Below are positions 1-7,291 of a stretch of DNA of 29,479 bases, piece after piece. Source of the DNA: an uncultured Kineothrix sp. Its GTDB lineage: Bacteria > Bacillota > Clostridia > Lachnospirales > Lachnospiraceae. Location of the stretch: assembly GCA_910588855.1 (NCBI GenBank), contig CAJUSR010000039.1:1-29479 (forward strand), given 5' to 3'. Both the position numbers and the translations under genes were made by a program. Each line of letters opens with the position of its first letter. Position 1 is the stretch's first letter. The notes below the pieces were generated by a model, which did not search any database, was not told where the DNA came from, and was given only the letters and a program-made list of their open reading frames with translations.

Positions 1-2
1 CG

Positions 3-110
3 GCACAGCTCTATGGTGAGTTCAAAGAGTATTTTCCGAGTAACGCAGTGGAATACTTTGTGTCCTACTATTACTACAGCTATTTGAATACAATATATAG
101 GTGGTTTTAA
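3..110 (+). pseudogene. uvrB: uvrB fragment (remnant)
   Basis: The frame starting at base 3 reads AQLYGEFKEYFPSNAVEYF followed by VSYY. This closely matches the conserved segment of the excinuclease helicase subunit UvrB just after its Walker A region. The match ends abruptly: where UvrB should continue with DYYQPEAYVP, this frame reads YYSYLNTIYRWF and stops at 108-110. The rest of UvrB (over 500 residues) does not follow, so this is a 3'-truncated scrap. The window edge hides whether a 5' part exists. It probably marks an old recombination or deletion point and makes no functional protein. Confidence 0.75.
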
Positions 111-268
111 ACAATCGTTGTCTATATATAGCGGTCTAATGGGGCGCAGGAACTGTATGAACAGTGTATGCCAGTAACCATGATTCGTCGAGAAGGCAGC
201 GGTGAAAGTAACACAGTTCAGCGCGGGAAATGGTTACAGAAAACGATAGTGTAAATTATTTGGTATCC
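111..268. other. Intergenic stretch, no recognisable gene
   Basis: A frame without stops runs from 132 to 254 on the plus strand (about 40 codons, containing PVTMIRREGSGES) but lacks a convincing start and ribosome binding site. It may be another decayed scrap, since it lies between the uvrB remnant and other broken genes. I do not recognise it. Confidence 0.3.
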
Positions 269-277
269 TGCTATAAT
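269..277 (+). promoter_or_regulatory. Extended -10 promoter
   Basis: TGCTATAAT is a perfect extended -10 element (TGnTATAAT). It lies 34 bp before the start of the Ntn-hydrolase-like gene. The -35 region (GTGTAA near 249) is poor, as is usual for extended -10 promoters. Confidence 0.5.
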
Positions 278-310
278 AAAAGATAGGAAGATGAAACGAG
301 GAGAGATAGA

Positions 311-787
311 ATGTCAGTAATTGTTACATTTTGTTTGTATGACGGCATTGTCATGGCAGCAGACAGTCGGACTACTCTAACAAAAACTTATCCAGATGGG
401 CGGCAAGAAGTATCACATAAAGATGGAATCAAGAAAATTTTTCGGTTTGGTGATAGAGATATAGGTATATTGTGGTGTGGAAATGCACAAGTTGTAGATG
501 GTGTTGTTACGCATAAAAACATGAATCCAAAGTTGGGCGTACCTACAATATGTGTTGTATGGGATGGGCAAAGAGATATATCAAAAAATATCATTCGCAA
601 CAGTGAAAAGCTAGACATAGGTGGAAAAATAGTCGATGAATCAGAGGTTCCTCATTTTACATTGGATGAAGGTGTAAGATTTGCTGAAGCTATGTTGAAA
701 CGGTCGTGTAAAGAACGGGAGGAGTGTGGTGAATCAAAATATTCTCTTGTTATGGCAGGCGCGGGGCTTCAATGGATACATAAATAA
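311..787 (+). CDS. Proteasome-type Ntn-hydrolase-like protein
   Basis: A 158-residue protein with AGGAGA six bases before the ATG. The N-terminus, MSVIVTFCLYDGIVMAADSR, has the pattern of proteasome beta subunits and HslV: a short strand, then DG-[IV]-V-[ML]-A-A-D-[ST]-R. Aligned on DG, the catalytic Thr1 position falls on Ser2, Asp17 on Asp18, and the Lys33 region on KKIF. If Met1 is removed, Ser2 would be the N-terminal nucleophile, which is seen in some Ntn hydrolases; Thr6 would be too far in. The middle (WCGNAQVVDG) and the end (YSLVMAGAG) also fit an Ntn fold, but the chain ends abruptly after GLQWIHK, so the C-terminus may be cut short. The neighbours are broken genes, so this gene may be decaying too. 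The substrate is unknown. The family assignment rests on the N-terminal third. Confidence 0.55.
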   Translation: MSVIVTFCLYDGIVMAADSRTTLTKTYPDGRQEVSHKDGIKKIFRFGDRDIGILWCGNAQVVDGVVTHKNMNPKLGVPTICVVWDGQRDISKNIIRNSEKLDIGGKIVDESEVPHFTLDEGVRFAEAMLKRSCKEREECGESKYSLVMAGAGLQWIHK

Positions 788-814
788 AGGGATAGGTGTT
801 AAGGTGGTGAGAAG

Positions 815-1396
815 ATGACAGAGTAAGAAATACTGCAGGATAATAAAACAGTAGAGCAGATTGTTGATGATATGAACTTATTTGATGATGATCTGATGTC
901 TATGGTTTTTGATGGTAATAATGAAGCTACTGGACTTTTGCTAAAGATTATTCTGAAACGAGATGATATAGAAATAATAAGTGTTGTTGGGCAGAGAGAG
1001 TTTCAAAGTCCTATTGTGGGTGGTCGGAATATTCGTTTGGATATTTTAGCACAAGATAGTACAGGAAAGTATTATAATATTGAAGTGCAGAGGAAACCGG
1101 AGGGAGCACATATACGACGGGCCAGGTTTAATAGCAGTATGATGGATTCCAGAATGTTAAAAGAAGGACAAGATTTTTTGGAACTTCGGGATTCCTATAT
1201 GGTGTTTATTATGCAGACAGATATATTTGGTCACGGATTACCTATTTATACAGTAAATCGACATTTTGAAGAAACTGATGATGAATTTGACGATGGTTCT
1301 CATATTGTATACTTTTGTGTGGAAAAGGCCTGTTGGGAAATGGGAAGAAACGATGTTCCGGAAGATACAGGAAGCAGTACATCTGCTGAATCATGA
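815..1396 (+). pseudogene. PD-(D/E)XK nuclease family transposase, broken
   Basis: The readable part, from ATG 872, matches the PD-(D/E)XK transposase/Rpn-like nuclease group common in Lachnospiraceae: RDDIEIISVVGQREFQSP, then RLDILAQDS, YNIEVQRK (the D...ExQ core), RRARFNSSMMDS and DGSHIVY. The original start was probably ATG 815, which follows GGTGGTGAG. That frame reads MTE, hits TAA at 824-826, and then stays open in the same frame into 872. One nonsense change therefore removes the natural N-terminus. After HIVYF near 1310 the family sequence ends and the frame runs into transposase DNA of another element, out of frame, to the stop at 1394-1396. Both ends are therefore damaged. Confidence 0.7.
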
Positions 1397-2438
1397 ATAC
1401 ATACAGGACTTTTCGGTTGGTGCCCAAACAAGGACGCAGGATCTGCAAAAGATATCCAGGTTTCTGGAAGGAAAATGCAGGGCAGACGAAACCGTCTTTG
1501 TTTATGGACGAGGTAAAAGGAAGGACAGGAACCAGAGGTATCTGGAAATGTTCCGCAGGTTTCTTGAACGCCAGAGGGACTATGACTGGCATACGGCAAG
1601 TTTTCAGGGCAGGAATAATTATTGCAAGACAGATCCGGATGCCACCTTTATGCATATGAAGGATGATCATATGCGTAATGCCCAGTTAAAACCGGGATAT
1701 AATGTACAGATTGCCGTGGACAGTGAATATATCGTGGCAGCTGGTATTTTCCAAGACAGAAACGATGTATGGACACTGATCCCATTTCTGAAGACAATGG
1801 AAGGGAAACTGGGATTACGATACCCAAGTGTAACAGCGGATTCAGGCTACGAAAGTGAAGAAGGTTACAGCTTTTTAAGGGAAAACAGACAGAAACCTTA
1901 TATCAAACCGCAGGTCTATGAGAAATGGAAAAAGCGCAGCTTTAAAAAAGATATCAGCGAACGTGAAAACATGGGATATGATGAAAAAGCTGACACATAC
2001 ACCTGCCATGCCGGGAAACTTCTTCCCCCGCTTTATATCAGGAAACAGAAAAGTAAAAGTGGATATGAAACAGAAGTGACCGTTTATGAGTGTGAAGACT
2101 GCGGCGGCTGCCCTTACAAAAGGAAATGTACAAAAGCCAGAGGGAACAAGCGGCTGTACCTGTCAAAAAGTTTTTTGGAAAAGCGGCAGGAATCTTATGA
2201 AAACATCCTGAGTGAAACAGGAATCAAATATCGGATAAACCGTTCCATCCAAGTAGAAGGTGCATTTGGTGTTCTGAAAAATGACTATGGATTCCAAAGG
2301 TTCCTGCTTCGTGGGAAAACAAAGGCAAAACTAAAAATTCTTTTGCCCTGCTTAGGATATAACATAAATAAGCTACATGAAAAAATACAAAAAGAACGGA
2401 CAGGAAGTCATCTGTTTGCAATAAAAGGAACAGCTTAA
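1312..2438 (+). pseudogene. IS1182-type transposase, 5'-truncated
   Basis: The frame from about 1312 encodes the C-terminal two thirds of an IS1182-family DDE transposase. It contains the linker KIQEAVHLLN, the DPDATFMHMKDD and GYNVQIAVD block with the first Asp, TADSGYESEEGYSFL with the second Asp, a Cys-rich insert (CEDCGGCPYKRKC), and the E-block QVEGAFGVLKNDYGF. The N-terminal third of the family (about 150 residues) is missing. The frame stays open upstream to ATG 1266 only by reading the broken nuclease gene in the wrong frame, so any product would start with about 15 foreign residues. The three catalytic acids remain, but without the N-terminal domain and the left end it is very unlikely to act. 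Confidence 0.8.
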
Positions 2439-2473
2439 ACCCATGAAAACAGGAACCGTTATTAAAGTACGCC

Positions 2474-2518
2474 AAAATCCAGCAGATTTTCTTGAAACAA
2501 GAAAACGCTGGATTTTTA
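2474..2518 (+). terminator. Strong hairpin terminator after transposase
   Basis: AAAATCCAGC at 2474-2483 pairs perfectly with GCTGGATTTT at 2507-2516. An inner stem (TTTTCTTG with CAAGAAAA) closes on AAA. The hairpin lies 36 bp after the transposase stop and ends in a short T run. Confidence 0.75.
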
Positions 2519-2581
2519 GTTAGTAGAAATAGAGCAAGGGTATCGCTCAATCATCTGATTTGATGATTTTGCGGCACCCCC

Positions 2582-3464
2582 TTAGAGTGGGATAACAATA
2601 CTATATGTAAAAAAACCTTTGCTATGGCTGCTAATGCATTCGCCGCCATACTTCATTACAGTTTGTTCTACGTTCATTAAACCGATTCCGTGTTCTTTTT
2701 TATCGCTTTTTGTTGTTTCAAATTTCTCTCCATTTTTTATAGGGGCTTCTGCAGCAGGATTTCGTACGGAGATAGTAATCCGATTAAATTCCGTATGTAG
2801 CTTCACTTTGATAAGGCGTTGTTCCATGTCTGTTTTTTCACATGCTTCAATGGCATTGTCCGGAAGATTGGATACAATTAATATGGTTCTTAAATTCATG
2901 TACTTTCTCCTGCTGCTCATGATAAACTTTTTCCATATATTGATGCATTTCTTCCTGGTGCAGGCTGCGTTCTTTTGACAATCGCATTTCCAGTATTTTC
3001 TGTTCCCGGGCGACAATATCTTGAATGAGGTAAAATACAAAAAAATTTAATAGGGATAAGGAAAAGGAGACAATTAAAGGAATCTTTGCATTTTGACCGT
3101 TTTCAGAGACAAAGGCAATCATACAAAAAATAGTTATGGCCGGGAAGAGTAAAAAACGCAGCCACTCTTTGTTGGAAAGCAGATGGAAACCTCCGGTTTT
3201 CTTTAACTTTCGCTCTAAAAACAAAATACATAAAAATAGCATTGTCTTGCATAGCAATATGGAAATTGTGCTTCTGGTCGGGCTTGCCCAAAAGTCGGGG
3301 TTTTTAGGAACGCATATATTTTGTATGGAAGTCAACATAATCCCATCAATGCAGATAATAAGCCCATAATAACCAATGGATAGGAAAATGGCTTGGTTGA
3401 TGCTTGCATGGTATCGGATTGGCATGATTGCAGCGATAAAAAGGATGGAAATGAAAGCATATGG
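2582..3464 (-). pseudogene. AgrC-like GHKL sensor kinase with internal deletion
   Basis: On the minus strand two overlapping frames together make most of an AgrC/VirS-type histidine kinase. The upstream frame (from about 3464, in-frame ATG at 3425) encodes membrane segments, a coiled coil and the H-box area HEFKNHINCIQ, then stops near 2850. The downstream frame supplies the N-box DNAIEACEK and the G-box HGIGLMNV up to SIVIPL, ending at 2582. The residues normally between H-box and N-box (roughly 90) are missing, and the two halves join out of frame near 2870-2880. The N-terminus is also cut: upstream of 3425 the frame stays open as PYAFISILFIAAI but meets TAG with no start codon. A kinase that has lost this segment cannot work. 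No AgrA, AgrB or AgrD gene lies next to it. Confidence 0.75.
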
Positions 3465-3557
3465 CTATTTGTAGCATGGCAATCCCCCTTTTTATGAATA
3501 AAATCTTATTATTGTTATCGGTAACCGGAGAAATTTTAAATGGATGGATGTTTCATT

Positions 3558-3587
3558 TTGCATTTTTTGCCCGTCCTGTGATATGCT
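3558..3587 (+). promoter_or_regulatory. Candidate promoter of the OmpR-type regulator
   Basis: TTGCAT at 3558 and TATGCT at 3582 are separated by 18 bp, about 55 bp before the regulator start. Both boxes are imperfect. Confidence 0.35.
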
Positions 3588-3642
3588 GTAAAAATAAAGA
3601 AAAACTTGCTATGTGTAAAAAATGCGAAGGAATGAGGTAAAA

Positions 3643-4317
3643 ATGAAAATTCTTATTGTTGAGGATGACCGCGCTTTGAATAACGGCATAGCGCTTTCGC
3701 TGCAGGGGGAAGAAATCCTTCAGGCGTTCAGCATTGCCCAGGCACGCAGGATGTTTGATGAAAGCATTGATCTTATCATATTGGATATTAACCTTCCGGA
3801 CGGGAGCGGTTTGGACTATTGCAGGGAAGTACGGCAGGGGAGCAAAACGGCGATTATTTTTCTGACAGCCAACGATATGGAGATTGATATTGTGACGGGA
3901 TTGGAGATGGGGGCGGATGATTATATTACGAAGCCTTTTTCCCTTATGGTACTCCGGGCGAGGGTAAATGCCATCCAGCGGAGGAAAACGGCAGCGGAGG
4001 ATGGGAAACAGGGCGGCATGCAGCAGAATTGTTTCCGGCAGAATGGTTTTTCCTTTGATTTTGAACAAATGGTTTTTACGGCGGAAGGGGAAACGGTAGA
4101 ACTTAGCAAGACAGAACAAAAGTTGTTGAGGCTGCTCGTTTCCAATTGCGGAAATACGCTTTCCCGCGATATGCTGATTGACCGCATCTGGTCGGATGGT
4201 GCGGAATTTGTGGAAGAGAATGCACTGTCGGTGACTATGAACCGTCTGCGTGCCAAACTTCCCGGGGCGCCGATTAAGACGGTGTACGGGATTGGATATG
4301 TGTGGGGGAAGGGATGA
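3643..4317 (+). CDS. OmpR-family response regulator
   Basis: A 224-residue cytoplasmic DNA-binding regulator. The receiver domain (1-115) has the acidic pocket EDD at 7-9, phospho-acceptor Asp48 in LILDINLPDG, Thr75 in FLTAND and Lys97 in ITKPF. The C-terminal winged helix (about 130-224) has the usual ELSKTEQKLLRLL opening and ends with GIGYVWG. I chose ATG 3643, which has GAGG five bases upstream and begins MKILIVEDD as the family does, over the upstream ATG at 3622. The kinase gene starts 11 bp after its stop, so the two are co-transcribed. In Clostridia such pairs usually control, and sit next to, a LolD/FtsX-type ABC transporter for peptide-antibiotic defence. Here the matching transporter lies 7 kb downstream. 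Confidence 0.9.
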   Translation: MKILIVEDDRALNNGIALSLQGEEILQAFSIAQARRMFDESIDLIILDINLPDGSGLDYCREVRQGSKTAIIFLTANDMEIDIVTGLEMGADDYITKPFSLMVLRARVNAIQRRKTAAEDGKQGGMQQNCFRQNGFSFDFEQMVFTAEGETVELSKTEQKLLRLLVSNCGNTLSRDMLIDRIWSDGAEFVEENALSVTMNRLRAKLPGAPIKTVYGIGYVWGKG

Positions 4318-4327
4318 AAGGTGCAGT

Positions 4328-5323
4328 ATGGGAATAATTGTTTTTTGCGTTGCGGCTGTTGTAGGGCTTATCATTGCCACAGGCGTTTTCTTTTATAGGA
4401 CGGAACGGACCTGGAAAGGGATAGAGCATATGATAGAGGCGGCAAAGACCGGTGATTTTTCGGAAACGGATTATGATGAAGGGCGGTTTTCCCGTCTGGA
4501 ATCCCAAATGTTCCAATACCTTTCCTACGGACAGACAGCAAGGGCGCAGGTAGAAGAGGAAAGGGAAAAGATAAAAATTCTGGTAAGCGATATTTCCCAC
4601 CAGACGAAAACCCCCATTGCCAATATGCTGTTATATACGCAGCTTTTGGAAGAAAATGAAAGTTTGGATGAAAATGCAGGGCATCTGGTGCTGCAGATAG
4701 AGGAACAGACAAAAAAGCTTAACTTTCTTATCCAATCCCTGATAAAAACCTCCCGTCTGGAAAGCGGTATGCTGGAAGTTTGGCCGGAATATCGTGGGAT
4801 AGACGACTTGCTGTGTAAGCTGGATTATAGTATGGCGGCAAAGCAAAAGGGGATTTCCTTTTTTGTAGAGGAAGCGCCGGGAGTTGCGGCATGTTTTGAC
4901 TTAAAGTGGACATTGGAAGCGTTGTCCAATATTGTGGACAATGCCATTAAATATACGCCGGAGGGCGGGGCGGTTACGGTTACTGCAAAGGATTATGAAA
5001 TGTTTGCGCGGGTTGATATTGAGGATACAGGCATCGGAATGGAAGAGGGGGAGATGGCAAAGATATTTGCACGGTTTTATCGTTCACCTGCAGTCAGCGG
5101 GGAAGCGGGGGTAGGGATTGGGTTGTATCTTGCCAGAGAAATCCTGAGCCGGGAGGGCGGCTACATTAAGGTGGATTCCCGCTTGGGGAAAGGCTCACGG
5201 TTTTCCGTTTTTTTGCCAAAACGGTTTATTCCCGCGAGCAACGAGCCAAGTGGCTGCTTGCAGACATTTGGCGACTGCCGCGAGGGTCAAATACCCCGCT
5301 GCTCTGCAGCGCTGCAAGTTTGA
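4328..5323 (+). CDS. Sensor histidine kinase with repeat-derived tail
   Basis: A 331-residue membrane kinase. One transmembrane segment (about 2-22) is followed by a short linker, a dimerisation helix with His91 in DISHQTKTPIANM, the N-box NIVDNAIKYTPEGG, DTGIGM, and the G-box GVGIGLYLAREIL. There is no sizeable extracellular domain, as in intramembrane-sensing (BceS-like) kinases paired with FtsX-type transporters. ATG 4328 follows AAAGGTG and starts the hydrophobic segment. The natural C-terminus should end just after SRFSVFLPKR. Instead, from Phe300 on, the frame reads a 130-bp dispersed repeat and gains about 31 unrelated residues (IPASNEPSGC to AALQV) before TGA. The catalytic core is intact, so the kinase may still work. 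Confidence 0.85.
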   Translation: MGIIVFCVAAVVGLIIATGVFFYRTERTWKGIEHMIEAAKTGDFSETDYDEGRFSRLESQMFQYLSYGQTARAQVEEEREKIKILVSDISHQTKTPIANMLLYTQLLEENESLDENAGHLVLQIEEQTKKLNFLIQSLIKTSRLESGMLEVWPEYRGIDDLLCKLDYSMAAKQKGISFFVEEAPGVAACFDLKWTLEALSNIVDNAIKYTPEGGAVTVTAKDYEMFARVDIEDTGIGMEEGEMAKIFARFYRSPAVSGEAGVGIGLYLAREILSREGGYIKVDSRLGKGSRFSVFLPKRFIPASNEPSGCLQTFGDCREGQIPRCSAALQV

Positions 5324-5354
5324 TACCCCGTTGCTTGCAGCGGGGTCTTTGATT
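5225..5354 (+). repeat. Dispersed structured repeat, long copy
   Basis: 130 bp, identical to the copy at 6940-7038 except for 31 extra bases after CCCGCGAGCAA. It contains CCGCGAG twice, a stretch beginning CAAATACCCCGCTGC that is the inverted complement (one mismatch) of the later GCAGCGGGGTCTTTG, an inner CTGCAAG/CTTGCAG pair, and a further ACCCCGTTGC/GCAGCGGGGT stem. The 31-base insert includes GCCAAGTGGC, itself palindromic. Both copies lie just 3' of a gene in the same orientation, so they may work as terminator-like hairpins. The 5' part codes for the tail of the histidine kinase. Confidence 0.85.
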
Positions 5355-5413
5355 CCTGTTGGCAATGAGTCAAGTTGATGTGTTTTATGTGTAAAGAAAA
5401 TGGGCTGCCAATC

Positions 5414-5442
5414 TTGAAATCATTTCCTGCTAATAGTATACT
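5414..5442 (+). promoter_or_regulatory. Strong sigma-A promoter for the LacI-type gene
   Basis: TTGAAA at 5414 and TATACT at 5437 are separated by exactly 17 bp. No gene starts before 5813, so this promoter would give the repressor mRNA a leader of about 365 nt that contains the whole repeat tract. Confidence 0.65.
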
Positions 5443-5469
5443 GTAGTCAATAAACAGGGCAAAATGGAA

Positions 5470-5765
5470 AGTTGCGTAAATAGAAAAAAGAATAGAGATA
5501 ACGAAAAATATTAGAGACAACAAAAAATAATATAAGCGACAAAAAATATAGAAGCCACAAAAATAATAGAAGTAATGAAAAATAGAAGCGGCAAAATAAT
5601 AAAAGAGGTAAAAGCAACAAAAGCAGCAAAATAATAAAAACGGCAAAAGCAACAAAAGCAGCAAAATAATAAAAGCGGCAGAAGCAACAAAAGCAGCAAA
5701 AATAATAAAAGCGGCAAAAACAACAAAAACAATAACAGCAACAAATGTAATATAAATAACAGAAA
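5470..5765 (+). repeat. A-rich minisatellite with 9-bp period
   Basis: A tract almost free of T, built on a 9-bp rhythm (AAAAGCAAC, AAAAGCAGC, AAAATAATA, AAAGCGGC and variants). In the best part, about 5605-5730, four such words form a 35-36-bp higher-order unit repeated about three times. It fills most of the interval between the promoter at 5414 and the LacI start. The 9-bp period leaves the reverse strand open for about 190 codons of Phe/Leu/Cys/Tyr-rich sequence, which I regard as an artefact. Confidence 0.8.
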
Positions 5766-5812
5766 CAAAAGAACATGGGAGAGAAACATTCAAAGCAGGA
5801 GGAATCAGTTAT

Positions 5813-6790
5813 ATGGCGAGCATCAGAGAGGTTGCGAGGTTGGCACAGGTGGCGCCCAGCACGGTATCGCGGGCTTTGAACGGAAGCGGTTATGTAGCCG
5901 AAGAAACGAAAGAGAAGATTAGGGAGGCAGTCTCCGAACTGGATTATGTGCCGAATCAGTGGATAAGGAACCTTTATAGGAAGAAAACGGGGATTATCGG
6001 CGTACTGGCGCCGGAGCTGATACATCCATATTTTTCAGTATTGTGGAGTTATCTGGAAAACGAACTTCATAGGCATGGGTATAATATGATGCTGTGTAAT
6101 ACCAGCGGGGACCCGCTCATAGAAAGGGAATACCTGGACACTTTGAAAAGGAATCTTTTTGACGGTATGATTATCGGTGCAGCATTCCTTCCGGATGAGA
6201 ACTATACGGAAATGGAGAAACCTATGATTTCATTGGATCGTATTATTCCGGGAATCCCACTGGTCACGTCGGATCACGAACAGGGGGGGAGGATTGCGGC
6301 GGAGAAAATGGCAGAGGCCGGATGCCGTAAAGTGCTTCAGTTGTCCGACCCGGAAGCAAAAACAATATCTTCTTCCAAAGCGGGAAAAGAATTTATACGG
6401 AAAATGGAGGATAACGGGGCGGAGGTAATTACAGAAAGCTTTACATGGAACGAAGTGATTCATTACCCGAAAGCGATGGAAAGGGCACGGGCGGTATTGG
6501 CTGCCTATCCGGGGCTGGATGGAATCCTGGCAAATGATTTATGTGCGGCAGCTTTTTTGAAAATCTCTTATGAAATGGGTATAAGTGTGCCGGATGAGCT
6601 GAAAATATTATCCTATGACGGAACCTTCATAACAGATTTTAATTACCGTACCTTATCCACGATTGTACAGAACATGGAGAGCATTGCCCAAAATGCGGTA
6701 GAGGTGCTTTTGAAGCTGATTAATCATCAACCTTTGGTAAAAAAGGAAGTATACGTGCCGGTTTATTTTAAGGAAGGCGATACTTTGTAG
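5813..6790 (+). CDS. LacI-family transcriptional repressor
   Basis: A 325-residue cytoplasmic regulator. An N-terminal LacI helix-turn-helix (SIREVARLAQVAPSTVSRAL) and a hinge helix (LDYVPNQWIRNL) are followed by a periplasmic-binding-protein-like sugar-sensing domain (from TGIIGVLAPEL) with the usual DGMIIGA, LDRI and DGILANDL strands. GGAGGA precedes ATG 5813. It is transcribed in the same direction as the sugar-transport operon that starts 500 bp later, and it probably represses that operon through the two palindromes at 7193 and 7258. The inducer is likely an alpha-glucoside or a phosphorylated form, inferred from the GH13 enzyme downstream. Confidence 0.92.
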   Translation: MASIREVARLAQVAPSTVSRALNGSGYVAEETKEKIREAVSELDYVPNQWIRNLYRKKTGIIGVLAPELIHPYFSVLWSYLENELHRHGYNMMLCNTSGDPLIEREYLDTLKRNLFDGMIIGAAFLPDENYTEMEKPMISLDRIIPGIPLVTSDHEQGGRIAAEKMAEAGCRKVLQLSDPEAKTISSSKAGKEFIRKMEDNGAEVITESFTWNEVIHYPKAMERARAVLAAYPGLDGILANDLCAAAFLKISYEMGISVPDELKILSYDGTFITDFNYRTLSTIVQNMESIAQNAVEVLLKLINHQPLVKKEVYVPVYFKEGDTL

Positions 6791-6939
6791 AAATGCCATA
6801 AATAATGGGTTCGACCAATGGGAAGTGGATTCTAAACGGAGGGCTTGATTTATTGCTGTGGGGGTATCATTGCCTGTAGGAATTTAATAGTGGGGTATAA
6901 AAAGAGGTAAGCGATTGAATAGGGGAGTTTGCTTCTTTT

Positions 6940-7038
6940 TTTATTCCCGCGAGCAAGACTGCCGCGAGGGTCAAATACCCCGCTGCTCTGCAGCGCTGCA
7001 AGTTTGATACCCCGTTGCTTGCAGCGGGGTCTTTGATT
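6940..7038 (+). repeat. Dispersed structured repeat, short copy
   Basis: 99 bp, base-for-base identical to the long copy at 5225-5354 apart from the 31 bases missing here. It lies 150 bp after the LacI stop in the same orientation. The remaining DNA of the 6791-7150 gap shows no gene. Confidence 0.85.
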
Positions 7039-7156
7039 GCTTATATTTTTCAATTCATTTTTCTTGCTAATTAAGAGGAAATGTATGCATATTGTACAAA
7101 ATAGGAAAAGTAAATTTGTTAAAAGCAATGATTTTAAGAAAAATAAGCTAATTATA

Positions 7157-7186
7157 TTGACTTATATGCCCGTATAATTATATATT
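7157..7186 (+). promoter_or_regulatory. Promoter of the sugar-transport operon
   Basis: TTGACT at 7157-7162 and TATATT at 7181-7186 are separated by 18 bp. Transcription would start near 7193, inside the first palindromic operator. Confidence 0.6.
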
Positions 7187-7192
7187 AATGAC

Positions 7193-7207
7193 ATGAAACA
7201 GTTCCAC
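7193..7207. promoter_or_regulatory. Operator O1 (LacI-type palindrome)
   Basis: ATGAAACAGTTCCAC shares the core AACAGTTCC with O2 and covers the predicted transcription start, a position where a bound repressor blocks polymerase. Confidence 0.6.
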
Positions 7208-7257
7208 ATATAAATAAAAAGAGGAATTTACCATAAGGGAATTTTTTTTACCCCAAC

Positions 7258-7272
7258 ATGGAACAGTTCCAT
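7258..7272. promoter_or_regulatory. Operator O2 (perfect palindrome)
   Basis: ATGGAACAGTTCCAT is a perfect 7+1+7 palindrome. It lies 65 bp (centre to centre, about six helical turns) from O1 and immediately before the ribosome binding site of the binding-protein gene. The spacing would suit cooperative binding or looping by a LacI-type dimer or tetramer. Confidence 0.65.
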
Positions 7273-7291
7273 AAAAGGAGGAAAAGAAAAG

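Larger units (their letters stand above)
1312..2580 (+). mobile_element. IS1182-family element remnant
   Basis: The element covers the truncated transposase plus its 3' non-coding end, which carries a strong hairpin at 2474-2516 and ends near GCGGCACCCCC around 2570-2580, probably the right terminal repeat. The left end is absent: the sequence switches from nuclease gene to transposase near 1310 with no inverted repeat. The junction therefore looks like a deletion or recombination, not a clean insertion. The boundaries are estimates. Confidence 0.6.

Noticed and set aside
3553..4380. 275-codon minus-strand frame opposite the response regulator
   Set aside because: It is antisense to a clearly recognised OmpR-type gene and has no family features.
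5447..6025. Minus-strand frames rich in Phe, Leu, Cys and Tyr that look like a membrane protein
   Set aside because: They are the complement of the A-rich 9-bp repeat and overlap the real LacI-type gene.
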